A stretch of DNA of 48,502 bases from Cellulomonas sp. (GCA_031178625.1 JAPSIR010000005.1:1-48502); one strand, 5' to 3'; counted from the stretch's first letter, positions 38,147 through 46,647 are shown. Notes: generated from the sequence alone by a model not told the origin. Made by a program: numbers and translations.

Positions 38147-39204
38147 AGGGACGCTCCCACCACTCGGCGCGAGATCGCGTTGGCGGACAGGACGAGGGTG
38201 AGGCCGATGATCGCCTCGAACAGGCCGATGGCCGTGGCGTAGGAGAACTGGCTGGACCCGATGCCGACCCGGTACAGGTACGTGGCGATGACGTCGGCCG
38301 TCGGGAACAGCAGGGGGTTGTACAGGAGCAGGATCTTCTCGAACCCGACCGCCATGAACGTGCCGATGTTGAGGATGAGCAGCACGACCATCGTGGGGCG
38401 GATGCCGGGCAGCGTGACGTGCCAGGTCTGGCGCCAGCGGTTCGCGCCGTCGATCCGCGCGGCCTCGTACAGCTGCGGGTCGATCGTCGACAGCGCGGCG
38501 AGGTAGAGGATCGTGCCCCACCCGACCGTCTGCCAGATCTCCGAGCCGATGTACACCGTGCGGAACCACTCGGGCAGCTGCATGAACGCGACCGGGCTGC
38601 TGCCCAGCGCCGTCATGACCTGGTTGATGGTGCCGCGCACCGCGGTGAGCTGGAACACCAGGCCGGCCACGATGACGACCGACATGAAGTGCGGCAGGTA
38701 CGAGATGGTCTGGATGACCCGCTTGAACCGGCTCGAGCGCAGCTCGTTGAGCATCAGCGCGAGGACCACGGGCAGCGGGAAGATGATGACCAGGCTGAGG
38801 ACGCCGAGGATCAGGGTGTTCTGGAAGACGTTCCAGAACGTCTGGTCCTGGATGAACATCCGCACGTAGTGCAGGCCCACCCACTCCTCGCCGAAGATCG
38901 AGCCGCCGGGCCGGAAGCGGCGGAACGCGATGACGTTCCCCAGCATCGGCACGTAGCGGAAGATCGCGAAGAACACGAGCGGCAGGACCAGCAGCGAGTA
39001 CAGCTGCCAGTCGCGGCGCAGGGCCTTGCGCCAGCTGGTGCGGGCGCCGCGGTCGTGCCGGCGGTCGCGGCCGAACCGGCGCCGTCCCGGCGTGGCGGCA
39101 CCGGCGACCATGCCGATGGTGGCCGCCGCGGCCGGGCCGGAGCCGCCCCCGGTCGGCGTCGCCGACGTGGTCTGCCCCGCGGGCAGGGGGTCGTGCACGG
39201 TCAT
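38140..39204 (-). CDS. ABC permease, CUT1 (LplB/YteP-like)
   Basis: A 354-residue membrane protein with a disordered, basic N-terminal 65 residues and then six segments starting at LYSLLVLPLVFFAIFRYVPM. Signatures of the LplB type are FRRFRPGGSIFGEEWVGL, SYLPHFMSVVIVAGLV and the EAA loop YEAARIDGANRWRQTWHVTL. The ATG at 39204 overlaps the GH3 stop (ATGA), so its translation is coupled to GH3. With the LplC-like partner it forms the importer channel. Confidence 0.95.
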   Translation of the reverse strand: MTVHDPLPAGQTTSATPTGGGSGPAAAATIGMVAGAATPGRRRFGRDRRHDRGARTSWRKALRRDWQLYSLLVLPLVFFAIFRYVPMLGNVIAFRRFRPGGSIFGEEWVGLHYVRMFIQDQTFWNVFQNTLILGVLSLVIIFPLPVVLALMLNELRSSRFKRVIQTISYLPHFMSVVIVAGLVFQLTAVRGTINQVMTALGSSPVAFMQLPEWFRTVYIGSEIWQTVGWGTILYLAALSTIDPQLYEAARIDGANRWRQTWHVTLPGIRPTMVVLLILNIGTFMAVGFEKILLLYNPLLFPTADVIATYLYRVGIGSSQFSYATAIGLFEAIIGLTLVLSANAISRRVVGASLW

Positions 39205-41594
39205 GAGGTCACCGCCCTGGAGGTGGGGAGCACGCGTGCCGTGCTCAGCAGGTGACGGTCGTCGCCGACCGTCCGGACGGGGCCGTCCACGCGCAGACGG
39301 ACGGCGTGCTCGGCGTCCGCGCTGTGACGGGCGAGCCGCAGCTCGAGGTCGCCGGGCTCCACGACCCGGGTGCCGTCGCGCCGCGGGAACGACGCGAGGT
39401 CGGCGTGCACCGTGAGCTCGACGGTCGCGCGCTCCCCCGGCGCCAGGTCGACCCGCGCGAGCCCGACGAGCCGGACGACGGGACGCACCGCCGACGCGAC
39501 CGGGTCGTGCAGGTACAGCTGGACGACCTCCGTGCCCGCTCGGTCGCCGTCGTTGGTGACGTCGACGGCCACGCGGGTGGTCCCGTCGACGGGCCAGACG
39601 TCGCCGTCGAGGGCGCGCGCGGCCGACCACGTGAACGTCGTGTACGACAGGCCGTGGCCGAACGGGTACAGCGGCGTGGGGTCGACGTCGGAGACGCCGG
39701 AGCGCCGGCCGAGCGGCTGCGACAGGTACGTCCCCGGCTGACCCGACGGGTCGCGGGGCATGCTCACGGGCAGCCGCCCGGACGGCGCGACCGCGCCGGT
39801 CAGGACCTCGGCGACCGCCTGGCCGCCCCGCTGCCCGGGGAAGAACGCCTGCACGACCGCGGCCGCGCCCTCGGCGAGGTCGCCGATCGCGTACGGCCGC
39901 CCGGTGAGCAGCACGAGCACCACCGGGGTGCCGGTCGCGAGCACCGCGCGCACCAGGTCGCCCTGCTGGCCCGGCAGGTGCAGGTCGGTGGCGTCGCAGC
40001 CCTCGCCCGACGTGCCGCGCCCGAACAGGCCGGCGCGGTCCCCGACCGCGACCACCACGACGTCCGCGTCGCGCGCCGCCGCCACGGCCGCGTCGAACCC
40101 CGACCGGTCGTCGGACTCGACGTCGCACCCGCGGGCCGTCGGCACGTCGCCGAGGCGCTCGCGCAGGGCGGCGAGCACGCTGGGCACGTCGACGCCCATC
40201 GGGACGTCGGGGTGCTGCGCGCCGACGTGGGCGGGGAACGTGTAGCAGCCGAGCATCGCCATCGCGTCGTCCGCCAGCGGCCCGACGACCGCGACGCGGG
40301 CGCCCGGGGCGAGCGGCAGGACGCCGTCGCGGTTCTCGAGGAGCACGACCGACGCGCGGGCCAGGCGCAGCGCGACGTCCTGGCTCACCGGGTCGTCGAG
40401 CGTCACGGCGTCGCCGGCGGGCGGGGTCGGGTCCCAGTCCTCGTCGAGGAGGCCGAGCTCCGCCTTCTGCTCCAGCACGCGGCGCAGCGCACGGTCGACG
40501 AGGCCCGCGTCGACCGTGCCGTCGCGCAGCGCGGCGAGCAGCGGGGCGCCGTACGCGTCGACGGACGGCAGCTCGACGTCGACGCCCGCGCGCAGCGCGA
40601 GCCCGGCGGCCTCGCCGCGGGAGCCGGCGACCCCGTGCAGGCTCTGCAGGAACGCGACGCCGAAGTAGTCGGCCACGACGGTGCCCCGGAAGCCCCACCG
40701 CCCGCGCAGCAGGTCGGTGAGCAGCCACTCGTCCGCGGCCGCGGGCACGCCGTCGATCTCGGCGTAGGAGTGCATGACGGAGCGCGCGCCGCCGTGCCGC
40801 AGCGCGACCTCGAACGGCGGCAGGATCACGTCGGCGAGCTCGGCGGGCCCCATCGAGACGGGCGCGAGGTTGCGCCCGGCGCGGGACGCCGAGTAGCCGG
40901 CGAAGTGCTTGAGGGTCGCGACGACGCCGGTGCTCTCGAGGCCGCGCACGTACGCGGCGCCGACGAGGCCGACGAGGTACGGGTCCTCGCCGATCGTCTC
41001 CTCGGTGCGGCCCCAGCGGTAGTCGCGCGTGACGTCGAGGACGGGCGCGAGGCCCTGGTGCACGCCGGCCGCGCGCATCGACGCGCCGATCCGGGTCGCC
41101 ATCTCCTCGACGAGGTCGGGGTCGAACGACGCGCCCCACGCGAGCGGCGTCGGGTACGTCGTCGCGGTCCACGCGGCGAAGCCGGTGAGGCACTCCTCGT
41201 GCACCTGGGCCGGGATGCCGAAGCGGCTGGCGGCGACGACGTCGCGCTGGCTGGCCGCGAGCGAGCGCGCCGCGACGACGGGGTCCACGGGGGCCGTGCC
41301 GAACGGGCGCGTGAGCTGGCCGAGGCCGTGCGCGATGACGTCGGACCACGCCGGCACGTTCCCGCTCATGTCCGCCTGGTGCGGGGCGACGCCGCCGCCG
41401 GAGGCGTCCGCGCCGACCCACAGGCCGACCAGCTGGGCGACCTTCTCCTCGGGCGTCATGGCGGCGACGAGCTCGTCCACGCGGGCGCGGCGACGCGCGG
41501 CCACCCCGGCGGGGACCGACGCCGCGGACGTCGCGTCCGCCCCGCCGTCCACGGCGAGCGGTCGCACGTCCTCCTGCTGTGCCGACACTGGCAA
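39201..41594 (-). CDS. GH3 beta-xylosidase/beta-glucosidase
   Basis: A protein of about 797 residues. The catalytic (alpha/beta)8 domain carries IPAQVHEECLTGF, LAPVLDVTRDYRWGRTEET and KHFAGYSASRAGRN. The nucleophile is Asp309 in GTVVADYFGV. The second domain and a C-terminal fibronectin III-like domain (RVAVDVTNDGDRAGTEVVQL) complete it. The HEECLTG block resembles actinobacterial BxlA xylosidases, so xylosidase is the first choice. There is no signal peptide. TTG at 41594 has AAGGA at seven bases; GTG at 41600 is too close to that site and GTG at 41588 is rather far. It is the first gene of the large operon, under the promoter/operator at 41654-41683. Confidence 0.94.
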   Translation of the reverse strand: MPVSAQQEDVRPLAVDGGADATSAASVPAGVAARRRARVDELVAAMTPEEKVAQLVGLWVGADASGGGVAPHQADMSGNVPAWSDVIAHGLGQLTRPFGTAPVDPVVAARSLAASQRDVVAASRFGIPAQVHEECLTGFAAWTATTYPTPLAWGASFDPDLVEEMATRIGASMRAAGVHQGLAPVLDVTRDYRWGRTEETIGEDPYLVGLVGAAYVRGLESTGVVATLKHFAGYSASRAGRNLAPVSMGPAELADVILPPFEVALRHGGARSVMHSYAEIDGVPAAADEWLLTDLLRGRWGFRGTVVADYFGVAFLQSLHGVAGSRGEAAGLALRAGVDVELPSVDAYGAPLLAALRDGTVDAGLVDRALRRVLEQKAELGLLDEDWDPTPPAGDAVTLDDPVSQDVALRLARASVVLLENRDGVLPLAPGARVAVVGPLADDAMAMLGCYTFPAHVGAQHPDVPMGVDVPSVLAALRERLGDVPTARGCDVESDDRSGFDAAVAAARDADVVVVAVGDRAGLFGRGTSGEGCDATDLHLPGQQGDLVRAVLATGTPVVLVLLTGRPYAIGDLAEGAAAVVQAFFPGQRGGQAVAEVLTGAVAPSGRLPVSMPRDPSGQPGTYLSQPLGRRSGVSDVDPTPLYPFGHGLSYTTFTWSAARALDGDVWPVDGTTRVAVDVTNDGDRAGTEVVQLYLHDPVASAVRPVVRLVGLARVDLAPGERATVELTVHADLASFPRRDGTRVVEPGDLELRLARHSADAEHAVRLRVDGPVRTVGDDRHLLSTARVLPTSRAVTS

Positions 41595-41653
41595 CCCCAC
41601 ATCCTTGTGGTATCGGAAACTTTCGGCATGTTGCCCGAAATCCTGTGGCCGTC

Positions 41654-41683
41654 AACCTAGGCAAGCGTTTGCACACACGTCAA
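41654..41683 (-). promoter_or_regulatory. GH3 operon promoter with embedded LacI operator
   Basis: On the minus strand TTGACG (41683-41678) and TAGGTT (41659-41654) are separated by 18 bases, a good promoter. Within that spacer, 41661-41672 reads GCAAACGCTTGC, a CG-centred palindrome with one mismatched pair, as expected for a LacI-family operator. Downstream, in the leader, CGAAAGTTTC (41625-41616) is a second inverted motif. Confidence 0.75.
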
Positions 41684-41807
41684 CCCCGGTGACCGAACCG
41701 AGACCTTCCGGGGATTCGCCCGACTGCTGACCCCGGACGGGCGCGGGTGCTACGGTCGCAGCCGAAACTTGCGCAACGGCTGCGCAGGCGTGACCGAAGG
41801 GGACGCG

Positions 41808-42845
41808 GTGACCGCATCCACCGAACCGACGGGCGACGTGCGCGCGGTGACCATCGCGGACGTCGCGGCGCTCGCGGGCGTCTCGGTGCCCACCGTGTCC
41901 AAGGTCCTCAACGGCCGGGCCGACGTCGCACCCACCACGCGGGCCCGCGTCGAGGCGATCCTCGAGCAGCACAGCTACCGGCGCCGGCGTGCCCGCACGT
42001 CCACCGACCCGTCGCTCATCGACCTCGTCTTCCACGAGCTCGACAACGCGTGGGCGCAGGAGGTCATCAAGGGCGTCGAGGACGCCGCGTCCGCGCGCCG
42101 CGTCGGCGTCGTGCTGTCGGAGCTGGGCGGGTCGCACCGGCCGCAGCAGGACCTCATCGACGACATCCTCGCCCGCCGCCCGCTCGGCGTGCTGCTCGTG
42201 CTGTCGTCCCTCGACGCCACCCAGCGCCACCAGCTCGAGTCGCGGTCCATCCCGTTCGTCGTCGTCGACACGTGGGGCGAGCCGCCCGCCGGCGTGCCCA
42301 CCGTCGGCTCGAACAACTGGAACGGCGGGCTCATCGCCACGCGGCACCTGCTCTCGCTCGGGCACCGCCGCATCGGCGTCATCGCCGGCCCCGCCGACGT
42401 GCTCTGCTCCCGCGCGCGCGTCGACGGGTACCGCAGCGCCCTCGAGGAGGCGGGCATCCGGCCCGACCCGGCGCTCACCCGGTGGGGCGACTTCCACGTG
42501 CTCGGCGGGTACACGCACGGCATCGACCTGCTGTCGCGCCCCGACCGGCCGACCGCGATCTTCGCCGGCTCGGACTACCAGTCCCTCGGCGTCATGCGCG
42601 CCGCGCGCGAGCTCGGCCTCAGCATCCCCGAGGACCTCTCGGTCGTCGGGTACGACGACATCCCGCTCGCGCAGTGGCTCGGCCCGTCCCTGACGACCGT
42701 GCGGCAGCCGCTGCGCGAGATGGCCGCCACCGCCACGCAGATGCTGCTCAGCCTCGCCGGCGGCGAGCACCCCGCCAACCTGCGCATCGACCTCGCCACC
42801 GAGCTGGTGGTCCGCGAGTCCACGGCGCCGTACCGCACGGCCTGA
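41808..42845 (+). CDS. LacI-family regulator of the GH3-GH42 operon
   Basis: A 345-residue repressor. The helix-turn-helix is TIADVAALAGVSVPTVSKVL, with hinge sequence EAILEQHSYRRRRART. The sensor domain includes LIDLVFHELDNAWAQEVIKG, GSNNWNGGLIATRHLLSLGH and VVGYDDIPLAQWLGPSLTTV. The GTG at 41808 has GAAGGGG at good spacing; an upstream TTG at 41769 and GTG at 41790 are less likely. It diverges from the GH3 operon and sits next to that operon's operator, so it is the probable repressor. TTGCGCAA at 41769-41776, just upstream, may serve autoregulation. The effector is unknown, perhaps xylobiose. Confidence 0.94.
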   Translation: MTASTEPTGDVRAVTIADVAALAGVSVPTVSKVLNGRADVAPTTRARVEAILEQHSYRRRRARTSTDPSLIDLVFHELDNAWAQEVIKGVEDAASARRVGVVLSELGGSHRPQQDLIDDILARRPLGVLLVLSSLDATQRHQLESRSIPFVVVDTWGEPPAGVPTVGSNNWNGGLIATRHLLSLGHRRIGVIAGPADVLCSRARVDGYRSALEEAGIRPDPALTRWGDFHVLGGYTHGIDLLSRPDRPTAIFAGSDYQSLGVMRAARELGLSIPEDLSVVGYDDIPLAQWLGPSLTTVRQPLREMAATATQMLLSLAGGEHPANLRIDLATELVVRESTAPYRTA

Positions 42846-42892
42846 GGGACCCGCCCCGCCGCCCGTCCACCTGGCCGGCTCCGTCACGCCGC

Positions 42893-42966
42893 GTGTCCGT
42901 GGCGAACGGGGTCCGGCGTGCGTCTGCGGGCGCCGAAGCGCACGCCGGACCCCGTTCGCCGTGGAC
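42893..42966. repeat. Dispersed palindromic element, copy C
   Basis: This is the best-preserved copy. Arms 42901-42922 and 42939-42960 are 22 bases each and pair perfectly around a 16-base loop. It lies between the convergent LacI and GH95 stops, where it may also act as a terminator. A G/T-rich tract rich in GGTGGG follows to its right. Copies A and B are at 8346-8420 and 9577-9650. Confidence 0.9.
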
Positions 42967-43048
42967 GTCGGCGTGGGCGGCGGCGGTGGTGGGACGGTCG
43001 CGGTGGTGGGCGACGGTGGCGGTGGGCGACGGCAGGGGTGGGGCGGCG

Positions 43049-45676
43049 TCAGAGGGGGACCGTGACCGGGCTGCCCGCGGGGAGGTCGAGGCGGTGCCGC
43101 GCCGGGTCGTCGGTCGCGCGGACGCGGACCGCGGCCGGCCGGTCGGCGGTCAGCGCCGCGCGCGTCACGCGGCCCGCGCGCCACACCAGCTCCGTGACGC
43201 GCACGCCGCCGCGCAGGCGCAGGCCGCGGACGTGCCCGTCCGGCCACGCGGCCGGCAGCGCGGGCAGCAGGTGCACCTCGCGCACGCCGTCGGCGTCGAC
43301 GCGGTGCGCCTGGACCAGCGCCTCGGCGACGCCCGCGGTGAAGCCGAGGTTCCCGTCCACCTGGAACGGCGGGTGCGCGCACAGCAGGGACCGGTAGACC
43401 CCGCCCGCGTGCCGGGGCGTCGGGCCGTCGTGCGGACGCCCGGCGCGGGCGGCGTCGGCGAGGTCCTGGTCCACGGGGTGCAGGAACGCGTCGACGAGCG
43501 CCGCGACGCCCTTCGGGTCGCGCAGCCGCGCGCGCAGCGCGAGCCGCCACGCCAAGGACCAGCCGGTGGAGTCGGGGCCGCGCGCGTCCAGCGTGCGCCG
43601 GGCCGCCGCGGCGAGCGCCGGCGCCTGGTCGGGGTCGATCGACGTGCCCGGGAACACCCGGTACAGGTGCGACTGGTGGCGGTGCCCCGGCTCCGCGTCG
43701 GCGACGTCGGCCGACCACTCCGCGACGCGGCCGTCGGGCGCGACGCGCTCGGCGGGCAGCCGGTCGAGGGCGTCGTCGACGGCGGCCCGCAGGTCCGCGT
43801 CGTCGTCGCCCGCGACCGGGGCGAGGCGTCGCACGTGCTCCAGCAGGTCCCGGGTCATCGCCAGGTCCGACGTCGTCGAGACCCCGACGCTCGCCACCGT
43901 GCCGTCGGCGAGCAGGTACTGGTTCTCCGGGCTCGTGGCGGGCGCCGTGCCGAGCGACCCGTCCGGCAGCGGCACGAGCCAGTCGAGCAGGAACAGCGCC
44001 GCGCCGCGGACCACCGCCCAGTGCCGGCGCAGCGCGTCGTCGTCGCCGGTCCAGTCGTGGTGGTCGACGACGTGCCGCGCGAGCCACACGCCGCCGAACG
44101 GCCACGTCGACCAGCTCGCGCTGTCGCGGCCCGCGCCGACCGGCGCGCTGAAGCACCACGGGTCGCTGTTGTGGTGCGCCACCCAGCCGCGCGCGCCGTA
44201 GAGCTCGCGCGCCGTGCGCCGGCCCGCGACGGCGAGGCGGTCCAGCCACGCGAGCAGGGGCTCGTGGCACTCGGCGAGGTCGCCGACGAGGGTCGGCCAG
44301 TAGTTCATCTCCGTGTTGATGTTGATCGTGTAGTTGGCGTTCCACGGCGGCTGCACGTGCGGGTTCCAGATGCCCTGCAGGTGCATCGGCAGCGTGCCGG
44401 GCCGCGAGCCGGCGACGGTGAGGTAGCGGCCGTGCTGGAACGCGAGCACCGCGAGGTGCGGGTCGGCGGCGCCGCGGGCGTGCGCGACGAGCCGCGCGTC
44501 GAGCGGGGCGTCCGGCGGCACGTCGTCCGGCACGTCGGTCGCCGAGGCGCCGAGCCGCAGGTCGACGCGCCCCATGAGGGACCGGTGGTCGGCGACGTGG
44601 CGTGCCGGGACACCGTCGAGGTCGGGCAGGACGGCGGTCAGCCGGGCGACGGCGTCGGCGACGACACGGTCGGCGTCACCGTGCAGGCGCGCGTCGGCGA
44701 CGACGTGGTCGGTGGCCGTCGCCACGACGACGCGGACCCGCCCGGCGCCGGCGACCTCGACGGCGCCGTCCACCACGGCCGTGCCGCCCGGTCCCCCGTC
44801 CGCGACGACCGCGAGCGCGACCGCCGCCAGCACGCCCGGCCCGTCGTACGACACCGGGTCGGGGGCGTCCAGGTAGTCCGGCAGCACGCGCGCGGGCATC
44901 CGCACCAGCGCGACGACACCCACGGCGCCGGCCGGCAGCGGCACGGACGGCGCGGCGGGCGGTCGCACCCACGGGTGCGGGCTGGTGAGGGCCACGACCA
45001 CCGGCGCGGGGCCGGCCGCGCCGGTGGGACGCGTGCCGGTGGGGTCGGTGCCGGTCGGGTCGCTGCCGGTCGGTTCGGTGCCGGGCACCGGCGCCTGCGC
45101 GCGGCGGTCGAGCAGCAGGACGCCGTCGGGGTGGCTGACGAGCACGTCCTGCCGCCACGCCGTGCCGTCCGCCGCTGTCCAGGCGGTCGTCGCCACGCCG
45201 TCGCCGAGGTGGAGCGTGCGGCGGTACGCCCGCGGCTCCCCCGCCTCGGGGTGGGTCAGCAGCACGTCGACGAGCGGCTGGTTCGCCTGCGTGTAGCCGG
45301 ACTGCAGGCGGCTGACGTGCTGCTCCGCCGCGGGGACGTCGCCATCGGCCAGCGCGCGGCGTGCCGCGGTCAGCACCGCGCCGGGGCCGTCGCGGCCCGC
45401 GAGCGGCGCGAGGTCGGGCGCGCCGGGCGCCCCCGTCCAGCACGTGTCGTCGTTGACCTGCAGCCGCTCGTGCGCGGTGCCGCCGGCGACCATCGCGCCG
45501 ATGCGCCCGTCGCCGACCGGGAACCCGTCGGTCCACTCCCGCGCCGGCGCGTCCAGCCGCAGCACGAGACCGTCGTCCCGGGGACCGGTGGCCCCTTCCG
45601 CGACCGGCTCACCCGCGACCGGCTCCGCGCCGGACCGGTGCTGCCCGTCGCCCGTCCGGTCCACCGCGTCGCCCAT
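43049..45676 (-). CDS. GH95 alpha-L-fucosidase / alpha-L-galactosidase
   Basis: An 875-residue inverting glycosidase. The N-terminal beta domain starts WTDGFPVGDGRIGAMVAGG. The catalytic (alpha/alpha)6 barrel has NANYTININTEMNYWPT, whose Asn residues assist the catalytic water, and downstream WSLAWRLALRARL and FQVDGNLGFTAGVAEAL. GH95 members cleave alpha-1,2-L-fucose or alpha-L-galactose; which one applies cannot be read here. No signal peptide is visible. The ATG at 45676 follows GGAGG. The N-terminal domain carries a fourfold (S/T)xPTG repeat encoded at 45020-45079. It is monocistronic and converges with the LacI gene across palindromic copy C. Confidence 0.94.
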   Translation of the reverse strand: MGDAVDRTGDGQHRSGAEPVAGEPVAEGATGPRDDGLVLRLDAPAREWTDGFPVGDGRIGAMVAGGTAHERLQVNDDTCWTGAPGAPDLAPLAGRDGPGAVLTAARRALADGDVPAAEQHVSRLQSGYTQANQPLVDVLLTHPEAGEPRAYRRTLHLGDGVATTAWTAADGTAWRQDVLVSHPDGVLLLDRRAQAPVPGTEPTGSDPTGTDPTGTRPTGAAGPAPVVVALTSPHPWVRPPAAPSVPLPAGAVGVVALVRMPARVLPDYLDAPDPVSYDGPGVLAAVALAVVADGGPGGTAVVDGAVEVAGAGRVRVVVATATDHVVADARLHGDADRVVADAVARLTAVLPDLDGVPARHVADHRSLMGRVDLRLGASATDVPDDVPPDAPLDARLVAHARGAADPHLAVLAFQHGRYLTVAGSRPGTLPMHLQGIWNPHVQPPWNANYTININTEMNYWPTLVGDLAECHEPLLAWLDRLAVAGRRTARELYGARGWVAHHNSDPWCFSAPVGAGRDSASWSTWPFGGVWLARHVVDHHDWTGDDDALRRHWAVVRGAALFLLDWLVPLPDGSLGTAPATSPENQYLLADGTVASVGVSTTSDLAMTRDLLEHVRRLAPVAGDDDADLRAAVDDALDRLPAERVAPDGRVAEWSADVADAEPGHRHQSHLYRVFPGTSIDPDQAPALAAAARRTLDARGPDSTGWSLAWRLALRARLRDPKGVAALVDAFLHPVDQDLADAARAGRPHDGPTPRHAGGVYRSLLCAHPPFQVDGNLGFTAGVAEALVQAHRVDADGVREVHLLPALPAAWPDGHVRGLRLRGGVRVTELVWRAGRVTRAALTADRPAAVRVRATDDPARHRLDLPAGSPVTVPL
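45020..45079. repeat. Four tandem 15-bp units inside the GH95 gene
   Basis: Units begin at 45020, 45035, 45050 and 45065, with consensus GCCGGTCGGGTCGGT. On the coding strand they give TEPTG, SDPTG, TDPTG and TRPTG, a flexible Thr/Pro linker inside the N-terminal beta domain. Confidence 0.9.
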
Positions 45677-45780
45677 CCGTCCTCCGCACGCCCCGTCACG
45701 TCCTCGGCCGTCCGGCACGCTAGCAGCGGTGCCCCGCGTGCCCGGGTGCCCGGCGCGCCTCGCGCCCCCTCGGACGGGCG

Positions 45781-46647
45781 GTGCGTCCGGCAGCGGTCGG
45801 GGCAGCCGGTGCGGCCGCGGAAGGTGGCGCGCATGAGCACGGAGACCCCGCACCCGGGCTGACCGCCCTCGTCCTCGTCGGCACGCTGACGCCGTCGCCG
45901 AGCCCGTCGAGCTCCGAGCTGCCCGGCCGCCAGGTGCTCGCCGCGCTCGGTGCGCACGGCGTCACCGGCGAGGTCGTCCGCGTCGTCGACCACGACGTGA
46001 AGCCCGGCGTGCAGAAGGACATGGGCGACGGTGACGCCTGGCCGGCGATCCGCGAGAAGGTCATGGCCGCCGACATCCTCGTCATGGCGACGCCCATCTG
46101 GATGGGGCAGCCGTCGAGCGTGACCAAGCGTGCGCTCGAGCGGCTCGACGCCGAGCTGTCCGAGCAGGACGACTCGGGCCGGCTCCCGACCTACGGCAAG
46201 GTCGCGGCCGTGGCGGTCGTCGGCAACGAGGACGGTGCGCACCACGTCAGCGCCGAGCTGTTCCAGGCGCTCGACGACGTGGGCTTCACCATCCCCGCCG
46301 CGGCGATCACCTACTGGGTCGGCGAGGCGATGGGCGGCACCGACTACCAGGACCTCGACGAGACGCCCGAGGCGGTGACGACGGCGACGCGGACGCTCGC
46401 GGCGAACACCGCCCACCTGGCGCGGCTGCTCGAGCGGCAGCAGTACCCGGCCGTCGGACGAGCGCGCCGGCGCCGCCGACGAGGCACAGGGCGGCGGCCA
46501 CCACGGCGAGCACCACCGGGTCGAGCGCGCTCCGCGCGACGCCGAACCCGGCCGAGCCGACCGCCTGCCCGGTGGCCAGCGCCACGAACAGGACCGAGGT
46601 GGCGGCGCCGGCGCCCGTGGGCCGCACCTCGCGCGCCCACAGGATGA
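45781..46647 (+). CDS. NADPH-dependent FMN reductase (flavodoxin fold), probably frameshifted at the N terminus
   Basis: The body is a flavodoxin-like NAD(P)H:FMN reductase: LTALVLVGTLTPSPSPSS near the start, then DILVMATPIWMGQPSSVTK (FMN contact), VGNEDGAHHVSAELFQALDD and ITYWVGEAMGGTDYQDL. The uninterrupted frame starts at GTG 45781 without a ribosome site. The natural start is instead ATG at 45833, with GGAAGG eight bases upstream, giving MSTETPHPG; that frame hits TGA at 45860 and would join the body if one G were added to the run at 45856-45858. At the other end family similarity stops near residue 221 (LLERQQYP). An Arg-rich tail of about 67 residues then runs into the opposite gene. 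Confidence 0.75.
   Translation: MRPAAVGAAGAAAEGGAHEHGDPAPGLTALVLVGTLTPSPSPSSSELPGRQVLAALGAHGVTGEVVRVVDHDVKPGVQKDMGDGDAWPAIREKVMAADILVMATPIWMGQPSSVTKRALERLDAELSEQDDSGRLPTYGKVAAVAVVGNEDGAHHVSAELFQALDDVGFTIPAAAITYWVGEAMGGTDYQDLDETPEAVTTATRTLAANTAHLARLLERQQYPAVGRARRRRRRGTGRRPPRRAPPGRARSARRRTRPSRPPARWPAPRTGPRWRRRRPWAAPRAPTG

Noticed and set aside
42893-42966. Simple intrinsic terminator only
   Set aside because: Its position between convergent genes fits a terminator, but two further copies with conserved arms, neither between convergent genes, show that it is a dispersed element.
41747-45862. A 1,371-codon plus-strand open frame
   Set aside because: It crosses the LacI gene out of frame and runs antisense to GH95. 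Its composition is Arg/Val/Asp-rich without any recognisable domain.
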